Notes under the pieces: generated by a model
Told to the model about the DNA's origin: nothing
What the model saw: only the letters and a program-made list of their open reading frames with translations
Databases searched by the model: none
Source of the DNA: a virus
Length of the DNA: 39,527 bases
Reading direction: 5' to 3' (one strand)
Virus record (IMG/VR): IMGVR_UViG_3300037110_000054
Location: 1-39,527 of that record
Shown here: piece by piece, positions 17,400-23,545 of the stretch
Layout of the letters: each line of letters starts with the position of its first letter
Numbering within the stretch: position 1 is the stretch's first letter
Position numbers and translations under genes: made by a program

Positions 17400-17726
17400 C
17401 TATATGCTCGTTTCGTCGTCATTATCATTATTAATCTTGATAACCTTATCATAGTCTAATCTTTTGGTAGTAGACTCAACAAAGGTAATTGATAGGCTTG
17501 GGAGTCCACTATCACTATTAGATACTACTTGGGATTGCATTATCTTACCAATTAATGTCATAAATGCTACGGGATTAGCCTCAGCTTGTTTCTCAAAGTA
17601 TTTTACTCCACCTTTGCGAGCTAAAGCCTCTTGTATCATTTGTTTAACATTGGTAGTTAGTTTATTTGTGCTTCCTTTTGGGCGGCCCGGCCCCGGTTTA
17701 CCTATTATATTATTACCATTTTCCAT
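17400..17726 (-). CDS. Terminase small subunit
   Basis: It encodes 108 residues; AAGGAAAT precedes the ATG. The N-terminal KPGPGRPKGSTNKLTTNVKQ (AT-hook-like GRPKG, then the start of a helix) and the following EALARKGGVKYFEKQAEANP, FMTLIGKIMQSQV are typical of a group of small terminases found just ahead of large-terminase genes in podoviruses. It recognises viral DNA and recruits TerL for packaging. The acidic, Asn-rich tail (NNDNDDE) is probably disordered. A GTTATAATATA motif 28 bases upstream may start the late transcript here. Confidence 0.75.
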   Translation of the reverse strand: MENGNNIIGKPGPGRPKGSTNKLTTNVKQMIQEALARKGGVKYFEKQAEANPVAFMTLIGKIMQSQVVSNSDSGLPSLSITFVESTTKRLDYDKVIKINNDNDDETSI

Positions 17727-17729
17727 TTT

Positions 17730-17927
17730 TTATTTCCTTAATGATACTTCAATATATATTATAACAAATAGCAGTATAAGCCAATAATAGTCCAGGTGTG
17801 TATTTTTAACTACAATGATGTGGTAAAATTGCCACACCTTCTTTCTTCTTATGCCATATACACATTCCTTGTAAAAAAGAGGCATTTTCGTGTTTCCTTC
17901 GATTAATAAGTGTAGTATTCTTGCCAA
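17730..17927 (-). CDS. Doubtful small ORF upstream of small terminase (65 aa)
   Basis: An open frame of 65 codons ends four bases before the TerS start. The N-terminal half is basic (YGIRRKKVWQFYH) and the C-terminal half hydrophobic (YYWLILLFVIIYIEV). A GTTATAATATA motif and the TerS ribosome-binding site lie inside or at the end of it, and it has no good Shine-Dalgarno of its own, though an internal ATG at residue 15 follows GAAGGA. It may be a chance frame over a promoter region. Confidence 0.25.
   Translation of the reverse strand: MARILHLLIEGNTKMPLFYKECVYGIRRKKVWQFYHIIVVKNTHLDYYWLILLFVIIYIEVSLRK
17755..17765 (-). promoter_or_regulatory. GTTATAATATA promoter motif upstream of small terminase
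   Basis: The minus strand reads TTTGTTATAATATA with the TG of an extended -10. It lies 28 bases before the TerS ATG, so a transcript would begin just before the ribosome-binding site. It is the first such motif of the packaging-capsid block. Confidence 0.65.
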
Positions 17928-18158
17928 TTTCGCTTTATCCTTATCACAAGAAAGCGTTGAAAAATATAGACTCTATAACTGGCATCATCTTTGCTTATAT
18001 TATAATTGGCTAGACTCGTTCTTTGATAATTTATAATGATTATAGCATAACGGATTAGAGTGTTTTAGGGCATTCTCTTTCAGTGATATGCGAGTTATCG
18101 GCCATACTCGCTAACAATGGCCATAAGCTATAATGTAGTAAATCAAAATAGGTGCAAT
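17928..18158. other. Divergent control region between late genes and the rightward orphan gene
   Basis: No gene is seen. A near-copy of the promoter motif (ATTATAATATA, minus strand) lies at 17996-18006. On the plus strand TATAAT lies at 18129-18134, 25 bases before the orphan gene's start, without a good -35. The word AGTGTTTTAGGGCATT (18059-18074) recurs with one change in the leader of the prepilin cassette (23350-23365, opposite strand). GGCCATA is doubled at 18101 and 18119. Confidence 0.5.
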
Positions 18159-18836
18159 ATGTCAGTCATCGAAACACTCTACACCTTCGTCTCTTTCATC
18201 ACCAAGGATGCTGGTGAGCGGGCGTCAATCTACTTCCACTTTGGCGGTTCTGACCCGCTCATGATTCAGCCTACGCCCGATGCCAAAGGACCGAAGGCTG
18301 GTCGTCCCAAGCCCCAAGAGACACTGTTAGTCTCCAAACGCTTGCTCACCTCGTTCTTCCAGTCTTTCGCACCACGTGGAAGCAATAAGAACGAAGTGAG
18401 ACCTGACCAAGTGATTGACGGTATCAATAGGCTGGACGAAATGACCCTCCGAAATGAGGTGAAGAACAGTTTGGGTCTCAATACCAAGATTGTCCTTCAC
18501 AATGAGGTATCGGCAAGCTATATGGTACTGGTCAATGCGCTTGATAGAATGGCCAAAACAGAGAAGGAGTCCAATATCTATCACGTATTTTTCCTTCATA
18601 TCTATAACATGAAGGATAATGATGGAGCCTACTTCTTCCAGCCCAACACTTCCGGGGTCTCTGCCAAGACAATCAACGCTATGACCAAGGACGTTCTGAA
18701 ACACTACTTCAAGGATGGCGGGACCGATACCAATGCTACCCTTGAAAGGGTGCTGGCATACATTGAAGAGAACTGGATGGCCAGTGAGAAGGATATTCAA
18801 TTCATGGCGACTACCTACGGCCATGAACAGGAGTAG
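18159..18836 (+). CDS. Orphan rightward gene of unknown function (225 aa), GC-richer than neighbours
   Basis: I chose ATG 18159 because AGGTG lies just ahead; an upstream in-frame ATG at 18117 lies before the -10-like TATAAT. The product is soluble and mixed alpha/beta in appearance, with no signal peptide or membrane span. A basic Pro/Gly stretch (DAKGPKAGRPKPQETL) lies near residues 38-53. I do not recognise the family. It stands alone on the plus strand between two leftward blocks, has its own strong terminator, and is visibly richer in GC and less biased in codons than phage genes nearby. That is the usual picture of a moron gene expressed independently of the lytic programme. The function is unknown. 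Confidence 0.75.
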   Translation: MSVIETLYTFVSFITKDAGERASIYFHFGGSDPLMIQPTPDAKGPKAGRPKPQETLLVSKRLLTSFFQSFAPRGSNKNEVRPDQVIDGINRLDEMTLRNEVKNSLGLNTKIVLHNEVSASYMVLVNALDRMAKTEKESNIYHVFFLHIYNMKDNDGAYFFQPNTSGVSAKTINAMTKDVLKHYFKDGGTDTNATLERVLAYIEENWMASEKDIQFMATTYGHEQE

Positions 18837-18924
18837 CCAATGAGATTAATAGGCTTCATACTCCTGTTTCTTCACGTTATCTCTGCCATCTTCATTTACT
18901 GTTCATAGTATAGGATAGATCTTC

Positions 18925-18957
18925 AAAGGCTCCCGTCAACATTGGGAGCCTTTTTTT
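18925..18957 (+). terminator. Rho-independent terminator after the orphan gene
   Basis: A perfect 10-bp stem AAAGGCTCCC / GGGAGCCTTT surrounds a nine-base loop and is followed by a run of T to 18957. It lies about 90 bases after the stop of the rightward gene. Confidence 0.92.
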
Positions 18958-19175
18958 ATGCCTGTTTTTAGCTATGATTTATTTATATCTTTGCTTATAT
19001 TTACCAGGTAATTCTTGTTTTTTTCTTATTCCTACCTTCTTATCTTTACCTGGATACTATACGAAAAGTTATATATGTGAAAAGTTATGTATGAAAAGTT
19101 ATGAAAAGTTATATAGACGTGAAAATTACGAAAAATAAGAAAAGTTAAAATTGTATCTCTTACGACGAGTAGACA
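18958..19175. other. AT-rich gap between two convergent terminators
   Basis: No gene is visible. The segment is bounded by a rightward terminator on the left and a leftward terminator on the right, so it should be transcriptionally quiet. It contains the GAAAAGTTAT repeat cluster annotated separately. Confidence 0.6.
19063..19112. repeat. Cluster of four GAAAAGTTAT repeats (iteron-like)
   Basis: Perfect copies start at 19063, 19079, 19093 and 19103. Degenerate copies follow to about 19148 (GAAAATTAC, GAAAAATAA, GAAAAAGTTAA). The spacing of 16, 14 and 10 bases is irregular. The cluster is AT-rich, noncoding and shielded by terminators, as expected of a replication origin or protein-binding array, but no initiator gene is recognised. 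Confidence 0.6.
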
Positions 19176-19208
19176 AAAAAATAGCCCACTCAGTTAAGAA
19201 TGGGCTAA
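19176..19208 (-). terminator. Rho-independent terminator of the leftward 21.5-19.2 kb operon
   Basis: On the minus strand TAGCCCA and TGGGCTA pair around a twelve-base loop and are followed by seven T. It begins 14 bases after the stop of the 64-aa gene. Confidence 0.9.
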
Positions 19209-19221
19209 ATAGCACCTTATT

Positions 19222-19416
19222 TTAGGCGTCTCGTTTGATATCTTTAGTGTTGAAACTATAAAAACCTAATTCATTTTCATCGCCGCCACTAGTAAATCCT
19301 AATTTTATAAGTCTGACTACTTCATCGAATGAATCTTCTAGGTCTTGTTCTGTTATTCCTCTCATGTCAATAACAATCTTTCTATGTATTCCATTTGTTC
19401 CATTTGGTCTGCTCAT
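19222..19416 (-). CDS. Small protein of unknown function (64 aa)
   Basis: It encodes 64 residues with a strong AAAGGAG before the ATG. It is soluble, with an acidic central helix (EQDLEDSFDEVVRLIKLGF) and a Gly/Asp-rich turn after it. The family is not recognised. It is the last gene of the leftward small-gene operon and directly precedes its terminator. Confidence 0.65.
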   Translation of the reverse strand: MSRPNGTNGIHRKIVIDMRGITEQDLEDSFDEVVRLIKLGFTSGGDENELGFYSFNTKDIKRDA

Positions 19417-19475
19417 GTCTTTCTCCTTTTGTTGTTGTTGTTGTCTGCCTACTTCTTTGTTCTTTATTTCAGTGG

Positions 19476-19802
19476 CTATTCTTCTAAAAATTTCATTATT
19501 CTTTTTGTTTCTTCTATAGTTAGTCCTCTTCCATTATCGAAAACTACTGCTTTTGTTCCATTGTTGCCCTTCTTTGCTCTCTTTGTTGTTTGTGCTCTTT
19601 TTGTCATTTCTACATAATCAGCACCTGTAAAATCTCCCTTCTTTGTTCTAACATAGGAAGAAACAAAATCTTCAGGCACAAAATAGCAGCGATCAATTTG
19701 TGCTTGATATACTCCCATGTCTTTTAGTATTTCTCTTACCTCCTTCTTTGTCATTTTGTTAATTTCATCGTAATGTGCGCACCTTCCTATTATCTTTACC
19801 AT
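19476..19802 (-). CDS. Unknown basic protein (108 aa)
   Basis: It encodes 108 residues; CAGGAG precedes the start. The N-terminal half looks helical (DEINKMTKKEVREILKDMGV), followed by YFVPEDF and a Lys/Thr/Arg-rich stretch (EMTKRAQTTKRAKKGNNGTK) that could bind nucleic acid. I do not recognise the family. It is cotranscribed with the neighbouring small genes. Confidence 0.6.
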   Translation of the reverse strand: MVKIIGRCAHYDEINKMTKKEVREILKDMGVYQAQIDRCYFVPEDFVSSYVRTKKGDFTGADYVEMTKRAQTTKRAKKGNNGTKAVVFDNGRGLTIEETKRIMKFLEE

Positions 19803-19840
19803 TCTAGCTCCTGTTGTTGTGTTGTTGGTTAAAACCCTGG

Positions 19841-20176
19841 CTAACCTTTAAGAATCCACACACACCAATGAAACACACCTTCTGCAAGAACTATCCACAT
19901 TACAAGTAATAAAATGTTTTTCCAAGTGTCTCCTGTTAGTTTTAAAATCAAAATACCTAAACAACCTCCAAGTATTCTAATTTCTATTGGTGGATGAAAT
20001 CCGTAGTTTATCGTTAAAGCTATCTCTATTAAACAAAGTAAACCTAAAATTCCTAATTTTAAAACCTTTTTGATGATAACCCATGGTATTCCTGAAAGAA
20101 TACCAGAGATTTCTGATTTGAAGCGTAAAAGCAAGTAGAGACTACCAACTATGAAAATTGCTGTTCCTATTGACAT
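19841..20176 (-). CDS. Small integral membrane protein (111 aa)
   Basis: It encodes 111 residues with an excellent AGGAGG before the ATG. Hydrophobic segments lie near residues 3-20, 40-57, 68-82 and 85-108, giving three to four membrane spans. There are no catalytic motifs and the family is not recognised. In this early-type leftward operon, membrane proteins of this sort may alter the host envelope or block superinfection, but nothing in the sequence shows that directly. Confidence 0.65.
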   Translation of the reverse strand: MSIGTAIFIVGSLYLLLRFKSEISGILSGIPWVIIKKVLKLGILGLLCLIEIALTINYGFHPPIEIRILGGCLGILILKLTGDTWKNILLLVMWIVLAEGVFHWCVWILKG

Positions 20177-20190
20177 TTTACTACCTCCTG

Positions 20191-20254
20191 TTCTACTTCT
20201 TACTTCTCTACTTCTCTACTTCTCTACTTCTCTACTTCCTTACTTCTCTACTTC
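20191..20254. repeat. Polypurine/polypyrimidine microsatellite (TTCTCTACT units)
   Basis: TTCTCTACT and close variants are repeated about five to six times, giving AGTAGAGAA repeats on the coding strand. It covers the end of the 110-aa gene and the leader of the membrane-protein gene. Slippage could alter spacing between the two genes. Confidence 0.7.
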
Positions 20255-20580
20255 CATATGTTGCAAGTTTTTTTGTTGAATGGCATAAATCTCTTACCTG
20301 TATATACTGGATGATCCCAATAATACAGATGTGGATTGTTGCCATAGGATGAATAAGGTGGGCCGGCAATTATTTGTAGATACCAGCCAAGAGGGTCCAT
20401 TCTTACTGCTTCAAAGATGTTATTGCCGTAATAGATATGAACTCCTTCCTTTATCGGCATGTTGTATTGTTCTAACTCTATCTCTTGAAGCAGTATCTTA
20501 TTTACTGTCTTTGTTGTCATTGTCGTTGTCGTTGTTGTTCTTGCTACGGTCTTTTGAAGAATCATTTGCCACTTTTTCAT
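20248..20580 (-). CDS. Unknown protein (110 aa)
   Basis: It encodes 110 residues; AGGAG precedes the ATG. After a Thr-rich N-terminal stretch (ARTTTTTTMTTKTV) comes a Tyr- and Pro-rich half (MPIKEGVHIYYGNNIFEAVR, GPPYSSYGNNPHLYYWDHPV). I do not recognise a family. The Thr run comes from a short triplet repeat. Confidence 0.55.
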   Translation of the reverse strand: MKKWQMILQKTVARTTTTTTMTTKTVNKILLQEIELEQYNMPIKEGVHIYYGNNIFEAVRMDPLGWYLQIIAGPPYSSYGNNPHLYYWDHPVYTGKRFMPFNKKTCNIWK

Positions 20581-20592
20581 TTCTTCTCCTAA

Positions 20593-20624
20593 TTTCTCTA
20601 TTTCTCTATTTCTCTATTTCTCTT
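20593..20624. repeat. 8-bp microsatellite (TTTCTCTA x4)
   Basis: Three perfect copies plus one with a single change lie between the 306-aa gene and the 110-aa gene. On the coding strand this is a purine-rich TAGAGAAA repeat just ahead of the 110-aa gene's ribosome-binding site. Confidence 0.75.
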
Positions 20625-21543
20625 ACTTCTTATACTTACACCAGGATAAGAAAGAGGTTATGAGAGATACGAGATAGATACGAGAGGAAATATAATACTG
20701 ATACCACACTCTCATGTTCTCCTTCTTTACTTCTCTTGAAACAGTGAATTGTGGCTCTACCTTGTCAAATACTTGTTTGAATACCCTATCTAGTTCTGTT
20801 TCCTTTCCTTGTTTCAGTGTTCCATCTTTACTTGATACTACCTTTTCATACTTCTTATCGCCTCCATCTACTTCAATATCTCCTGACTCTATTTCTTTTT
20901 CATTGAGAGGATCTACATCATAAGCTTGTGTTGATGTAATACCTTGTTTTTCTAACATTTCAAACTCTAGGGTGCTTCCTGGTTCATCTGGATCTAAAAA
21001 GATTACATCAAAAATAGGTTCTTTTGCTTCTTTCTTCTCTTTCTGTTCTTGTATTATTGTGTTTTTCTTTTCTCTTGTGTTCATTGGTCTACATGTTCCT
21101 AATACCTTTTGGCCGCAAAATGTACGAGTTAGTGAATTACCTAAATCCAACTGCCAGATGTCTTTTAGCACTTCTACTTCATTCTTTTTCTGTAAAAGAT
21201 TGTCTAAAACAGTGGTTGCGTGTTCTAACTTAATTATCCGGCCATTGTAGTCTTTTGCGGGAGGATTGATACTCTGTAATAGCCAATTCCCAAAGGCTAT
21301 GTAAGAGATATGACAATCTTCCAATAAGTCTAACAGCTCACTGTATCCTATTTTTTGAAGAGCTGTCCTTATTACTGTGGCGGAATAGGGAGTGGCTAGA
21401 ATACCAGCAATCTCTTTCATGTGAGACTCTGATATGGCCCGCTCTTTCATCCAAGACATTTTCAGTGGTTCTCCTTCAAAGAACAGCACCTTATCCTTAT
21501 TATGCTCTCCTATACCGAAGAACTTGTTTATTTCTACTAGCAT
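20623..21543 (-). CDS. Unknown protein (306 aa)
   Basis: The start at 21543 is chosen because AGGAGGA lies six bases ahead; the frame is open for 25 more codons upstream without a ribosome-binding site. Residues 1-150 look globular and helical (HMKEIAGILATPYSATVIRT, GYSELLDLLEDCHISYIAFG). Residues 165-280 are highly charged and probably flexible. The last 28 residues include a hydrophobic segment (YYISSRIYLVSLITSFLSW) that could anchor the protein in a membrane. The family is not recognised. It is the first gene of the 21.5-19.2 kb operon, directly after two tandem terminators that close the prepilin cassette. Confidence 0.65.
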   Translation of the reverse strand: MLVEINKFFGIGEHNKDKVLFFEGEPLKMSWMKERAISESHMKEIAGILATPYSATVIRTALQKIGYSELLDLLEDCHISYIAFGNWLLQSINPPAKDYNGRIIKLEHATTVLDNLLQKKNEVEVLKDIWQLDLGNSLTRTFCGQKVLGTCRPMNTREKKNTIIQEQKEKKEAKEPIFDVIFLDPDEPGSTLEFEMLEKQGITSTQAYDVDPLNEKEIESGDIEVDGGDKKYEKVVSSKDGTLKQGKETELDRVFKQVFDKVEPQFTVSREVKKENMRVWYQYYISSRIYLVSLITSFLSWCKYKK

Positions 21544-21600
21544 ACTTCCTCCTATGAGAAGTGGTTGGATGGTTACTTTTCTACTTATTACCTTACACAC

Positions 21601-21632
21601 AAAAAGGCAGGGCATCATAAGGACACCCCGCC
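21601..21632 (-). terminator. Second terminator after the prepilin cassette
   Basis: On the minus strand GGCGGGG pairs with CCCTGCC (one G-T pair) around a thirteen-base loop, followed by five T. It lies about 20 bases after the stronger terminator, which makes a tandem stop. Confidence 0.7.
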
Positions 21633-21647
21633 AGTTAATGAGTAATT

Positions 21648-21683
21648 AAAAAAAGGGAGTGATCTATAAGAGCACCACTCCCT
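21648..21683 (-). terminator. Rho-independent terminator after the prepilin gene
   Basis: On the minus strand AGGGAGTG pairs with CACTCCCT around a fourteen-base loop, followed by seven T. It isolates the prepilin cassette from the next leftward operon. Confidence 0.9.
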
Positions 21684-21739
21684 CTATCTATCCTACTTCA
21701 AGGTGCTATTTCAAGGTTCTAAAAGCTGGCCGATAAAAG

Positions 21740-22297
21740 CTACTGTTCAAATGCAACAATCTTGACCTGAATCCCGCTGTTTTTGGTATTGACTGCGCCA
21801 GCGATGAATCCGGGAAGTGCAGCGAAAGCGGCGGTGGCGGGAAGAGGGAAGGAACAGTAGTAGGAAACCTGTCCGGTAGCAAGACCAGCAGCAGCAGAAG
21901 TAGCGGACGTATTGAGAGTGGTCATTGCGGCAGTGGTAGAAGCAACAGGATCAAGATCGCTGGCACCCTGCTGAGCCACGCTGATTCCACTATAGGCAGG
22001 CGAGCCGTTAGACCATGGATTAACTGATTTGTCTGCGTTCAACAAGGCCGATACATTGGTCATGATTGCTGATGAAGGCACTGCTGCTTGAAGCTCCTGT
22101 GACACGTTGACCATCACGTCATCCAGCTTGTTGACCATGTTGCTGACAGAAGCACGGTCTCTGGATACAGCCCTCTGATTGATGAACACCGGGAGAGCGA
22201 TGGCAGTCAGAATACCGATGATGGCAGTGACCAACAACAGTTCGATCAGGGTGAAGCCGGACATGTTGTTGTTGCGGGAGTTGTTCTTGCTCGACAT
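21740..22297 (-). CDS. Type IV prepilin-like protein carried by the phage
   Basis: It encodes 185 residues from the ATG at 22297, which has GGAG ten bases ahead. A 14-residue basic leader ends in Gly, followed by FTLIELLLVTAIIGILTAIA: Gly at -1, Phe at +1 and Glu at +5, then one long hydrophobic helix. This is the class III signal cut and N-methylated by prepilin peptidase (PilD), and the helix packs into type IV pili or type II secretion pseudopili. The remaining 140 residues, rich in Ala, Ser and Val, do not resemble a pilin I can name and contain a single Cys. The frame extends to ATG 22450, which has a strong GGAGG, so a form with 51 more residues is possible. The gene is GC-rich against its surroundings. 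It is probably of bacterial origin and would need the host's own pilus machinery. Confidence 0.85.
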   Translation of the reverse strand: MSSKNNSRNNNMSGFTLIELLLVTAIIGILTAIALPVFINQRAVSRDRASVSNMVNKLDDVMVNVSQELQAAVPSSAIMTNVSALLNADKSVNPWSNGSPAYSGISVAQQGASDLDPVASTTAAMTTLNTSATSAAAGLATGQVSYYCSFPLPATAAFAALPGFIAGAVNTKNSGIQVKIVAFEQ

Positions 22298-22446
22298 TGT
22301 AGTATCTCCGAAGAAAAAATTAGTGAGGATGAAGTTGAGCTGTTCGTTGAAAGATACCAATTTAGCAGTAGCTGTTATACTGACTAACTGGTATAAATCG
22401 CCTTCTAGCTGAACTCTCTTTATCACCGGAGATCGTATTAATGGCG

Positions 22447-22530
22447 TCATATTTCATCCTCCTTTGTTTGAACGAGATTCTTGGAGCACTTTCTCGTTAA
22501 ACTGGGAGGGCCTCTATTTAGTGGACTCAT
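22447..22530 (-). CDS. Possible small ORF (27 aa)
   Basis: The ATG at 22530 follows GGGAGG. The 27-residue basic peptide ends at a TGA that overlaps the ATG at 22450 (ATATGA), the upstream start of the prepilin frame. It could be a leader peptide coupling translation to that frame. No family is recognisable at this size. Confidence 0.35.
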   Translation of the reverse strand: MSPLNRGPPSLTRKCSKNLVQTKEDEI

Positions 22531-22534
22531 TTAT

Positions 22535-22654
22535 CTACCTCCCGAATAAGAAGGTGAGATAGGTCCAAGTCGCGTCTATTGCATCAGGTAGAAACTGTAA
22601 GATGCCAATGAGAATGGCACCAAAAACTAAACCGAGTATAACACGGTGTCGCAT
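22535..22654 (-). CDS. Single-span membrane miniprotein (39 aa)
   Basis: The ATG at 22654 follows GGAGAG, which itself overlaps the end of the zinc-ribbon gene, one base apart. The 39 residues begin MRHRVILGLVFGAILIGILQ, a basic start and one membrane span, and end with a short aromatic tail. Tight coupling to the preceding gene and the ribosome-binding site make it likely to be real. It is part of the prepilin cassette. Confidence 0.6.
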   Translation of the reverse strand: MRHRVILGLVFGAILIGILQFLPDAIDATWTYLTFLFGR

Positions 22655-22655
22655 A

Positions 22656-22925
22656 TCACTCTCCAACTTTCAGAAAGTGTCCGTTATCTTGCTTGTTATA
22701 CATCTGGCCATTCCCTAATCCTAGACCAGAACCATAAGAATCAAAGCAGGTAGGACACATTATCGACCAACTCTGCATAAACCTGATACGCCCATCAATA
22801 AAGACGGATGAGATAGGCTGTGAACAAAGATGGCATTTTTCAGGAGCAGGACCATGCCACCATTTTTTTGCGGTAGGAACTGCTTTTACCATCTTATCTT
22901 CCACTATCAGATAATGCTCTCTCAT
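22656..22925 (-). CDS. Zinc-ribbon phage protein (89 aa)
   Basis: It encodes 89 residues with AGGAGG before the ATG. Two Cys pairs (CHLC near 31-34 and CPTC near 57-60), set in WWHGPAPEKCHLC and SWSIMCPTCF, then GSGLGLGNGQMYNKQDNGHF, identify a small zinc-ribbon protein that is widespread in phages and conserved in layout. Its biochemical role is not established. It lies in the prepilin cassette between two small genes and overlaps the upstream one by 32 bases. Confidence 0.7.
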   Translation of the reverse strand: MREHYLIVEDKMVKAVPTAKKWWHGPAPEKCHLCSQPISSVFIDGRIRFMQSWSIMCPTCFDSYGSGLGLGNGQMYNKQDNGHFLKVGE

Positions 22926-23109
22926 TATTCCTCCTGTTCCAGTAGAGAATGAAGTGAGATGCCCAAAGAAATACAGTCTCTTGCCTGGAATTATGCTCTA
23001 TGTTCAATCCATTTAACATGGATGGATCACAGAAGCCGCCAGTAAGTTTGAAAATCTTGATGTAAGTTCTCTGCATCAAGTCAGGCATTAACTTTACTTT
23101 GCCCTGCAT
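22894..23109 (-). CDS. Unknown protein, first gene of the prepilin cassette (71 aa)
   Basis: The start at 23109 is chosen for its near-perfect AGGAGGTG; the frame is open further upstream but lacks a ribosome-binding site there. The 71 residues begin MQGKVKLMPDLMQRTYIKIF and contain an aromatic segment (VFLWASHFILYW). I do not recognise the family. It overlaps the zinc-ribbon gene in another frame by 32 bases, which suggests translational coupling. Confidence 0.6.
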   Translation of the reverse strand: MQGKVKLMPDLMQRTYIKIFKLTGGFCDPSMLNGLNIEHNSRQETVFLWASHFILYWNRRNNERALSDSGR

Positions 23110-23344
23110 TAGGCACCTCCTATTGGTTATTGGTTGTTGGTTGCGGGTGATTATTACTTGCAGAAGCAGACGGATATTTAGAAACAAATACACAATCTGC
23201 TTCAACCTGCAATAAATAACAGAATTACAGAATAACAAAACAATGCGCCTAGTCGAGCACTCCTAAAGTAGAAGCATCATCTAGGATAGCCTATAAAAGC
23301 TATAAATAGACTTTGCTACATTAGGGCCGAACTATTGCATGGCC

Positions 23345-23370
23345 GTGATAATGTCCTAAAACACTATCAC
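23345..23370 (-). promoter_or_regulatory. Leader hairpin and shared word of the prepilin cassette
   Basis: GTGATAATG pairs with CACTATCAC (one G-U pair) around an eight-base loop. The loop and flanks contain AGTGTTTTAGGACATT, which matches 15 of 16 bases of a word 100 bases ahead of the orphan rightward gene (18059-18074). TTATC and GGCCAT follow in both places. It could be an operator or RNA element common to the two cassettes. Confidence 0.5.
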
Positions 23371-23516
23371 ATCATTATCGCATGAGAAGAAATACAACCT
23401 ACACTAATGTAAGCTCTTCTTTTTAGCGTTTCGTTATGATAGGAAAGTTAAACATAGCCACAAGCAGATAGAACCTGCCCATAAACTTCCCATAATGTCA
23501 AGTATCCACTATACAT

Positions 23517-23545
23517 ATTCTAACATAAGTATAATTATAAGTCAA
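23517..23545 (-). promoter_or_regulatory. Sigma70-type promoter of the prepilin cassette
   Basis: On the minus strand -35 TTGACT (23540-23545), a 17-base spacer, then TG-T-TAGAAT (-10 at 23517-23522). Both boxes match the consensus at five of six positions with ideal spacing and an extended -10. It points leftward toward the cassette with a leader of about 400 bases. Confidence 0.8.

Noticed and set aside
18327-18824. Minus-strand 165-codon frame opposite the orphan gene
   Set aside because: The plus-strand gene has a ribosome-binding site, a -10-like box and a matching terminator; the antisense frame has none of these.
21544-21618. Upstream extension of the 306-aa gene by 25 codons
   Set aside because: The extension runs into the second terminator hairpin and lacks a ribosome-binding site, while AGGAGGA directly precedes the internal ATG at 21543.
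23110-23238. Upstream extension of the 71-aa gene by 43 codons
   Set aside because: It needs a TTG start without a good ribosome-binding site, whereas AGGAGGTG precedes the ATG at 23109.
23281-23470. Possible tRNA or small structured RNA in the prepilin-cassette leader
   Set aside because: I could pair one hairpin but not a cloverleaf, and there is no T-loop GTTCRA plus acceptor stem in the right arrangement. It is kept only as a leader hairpin.
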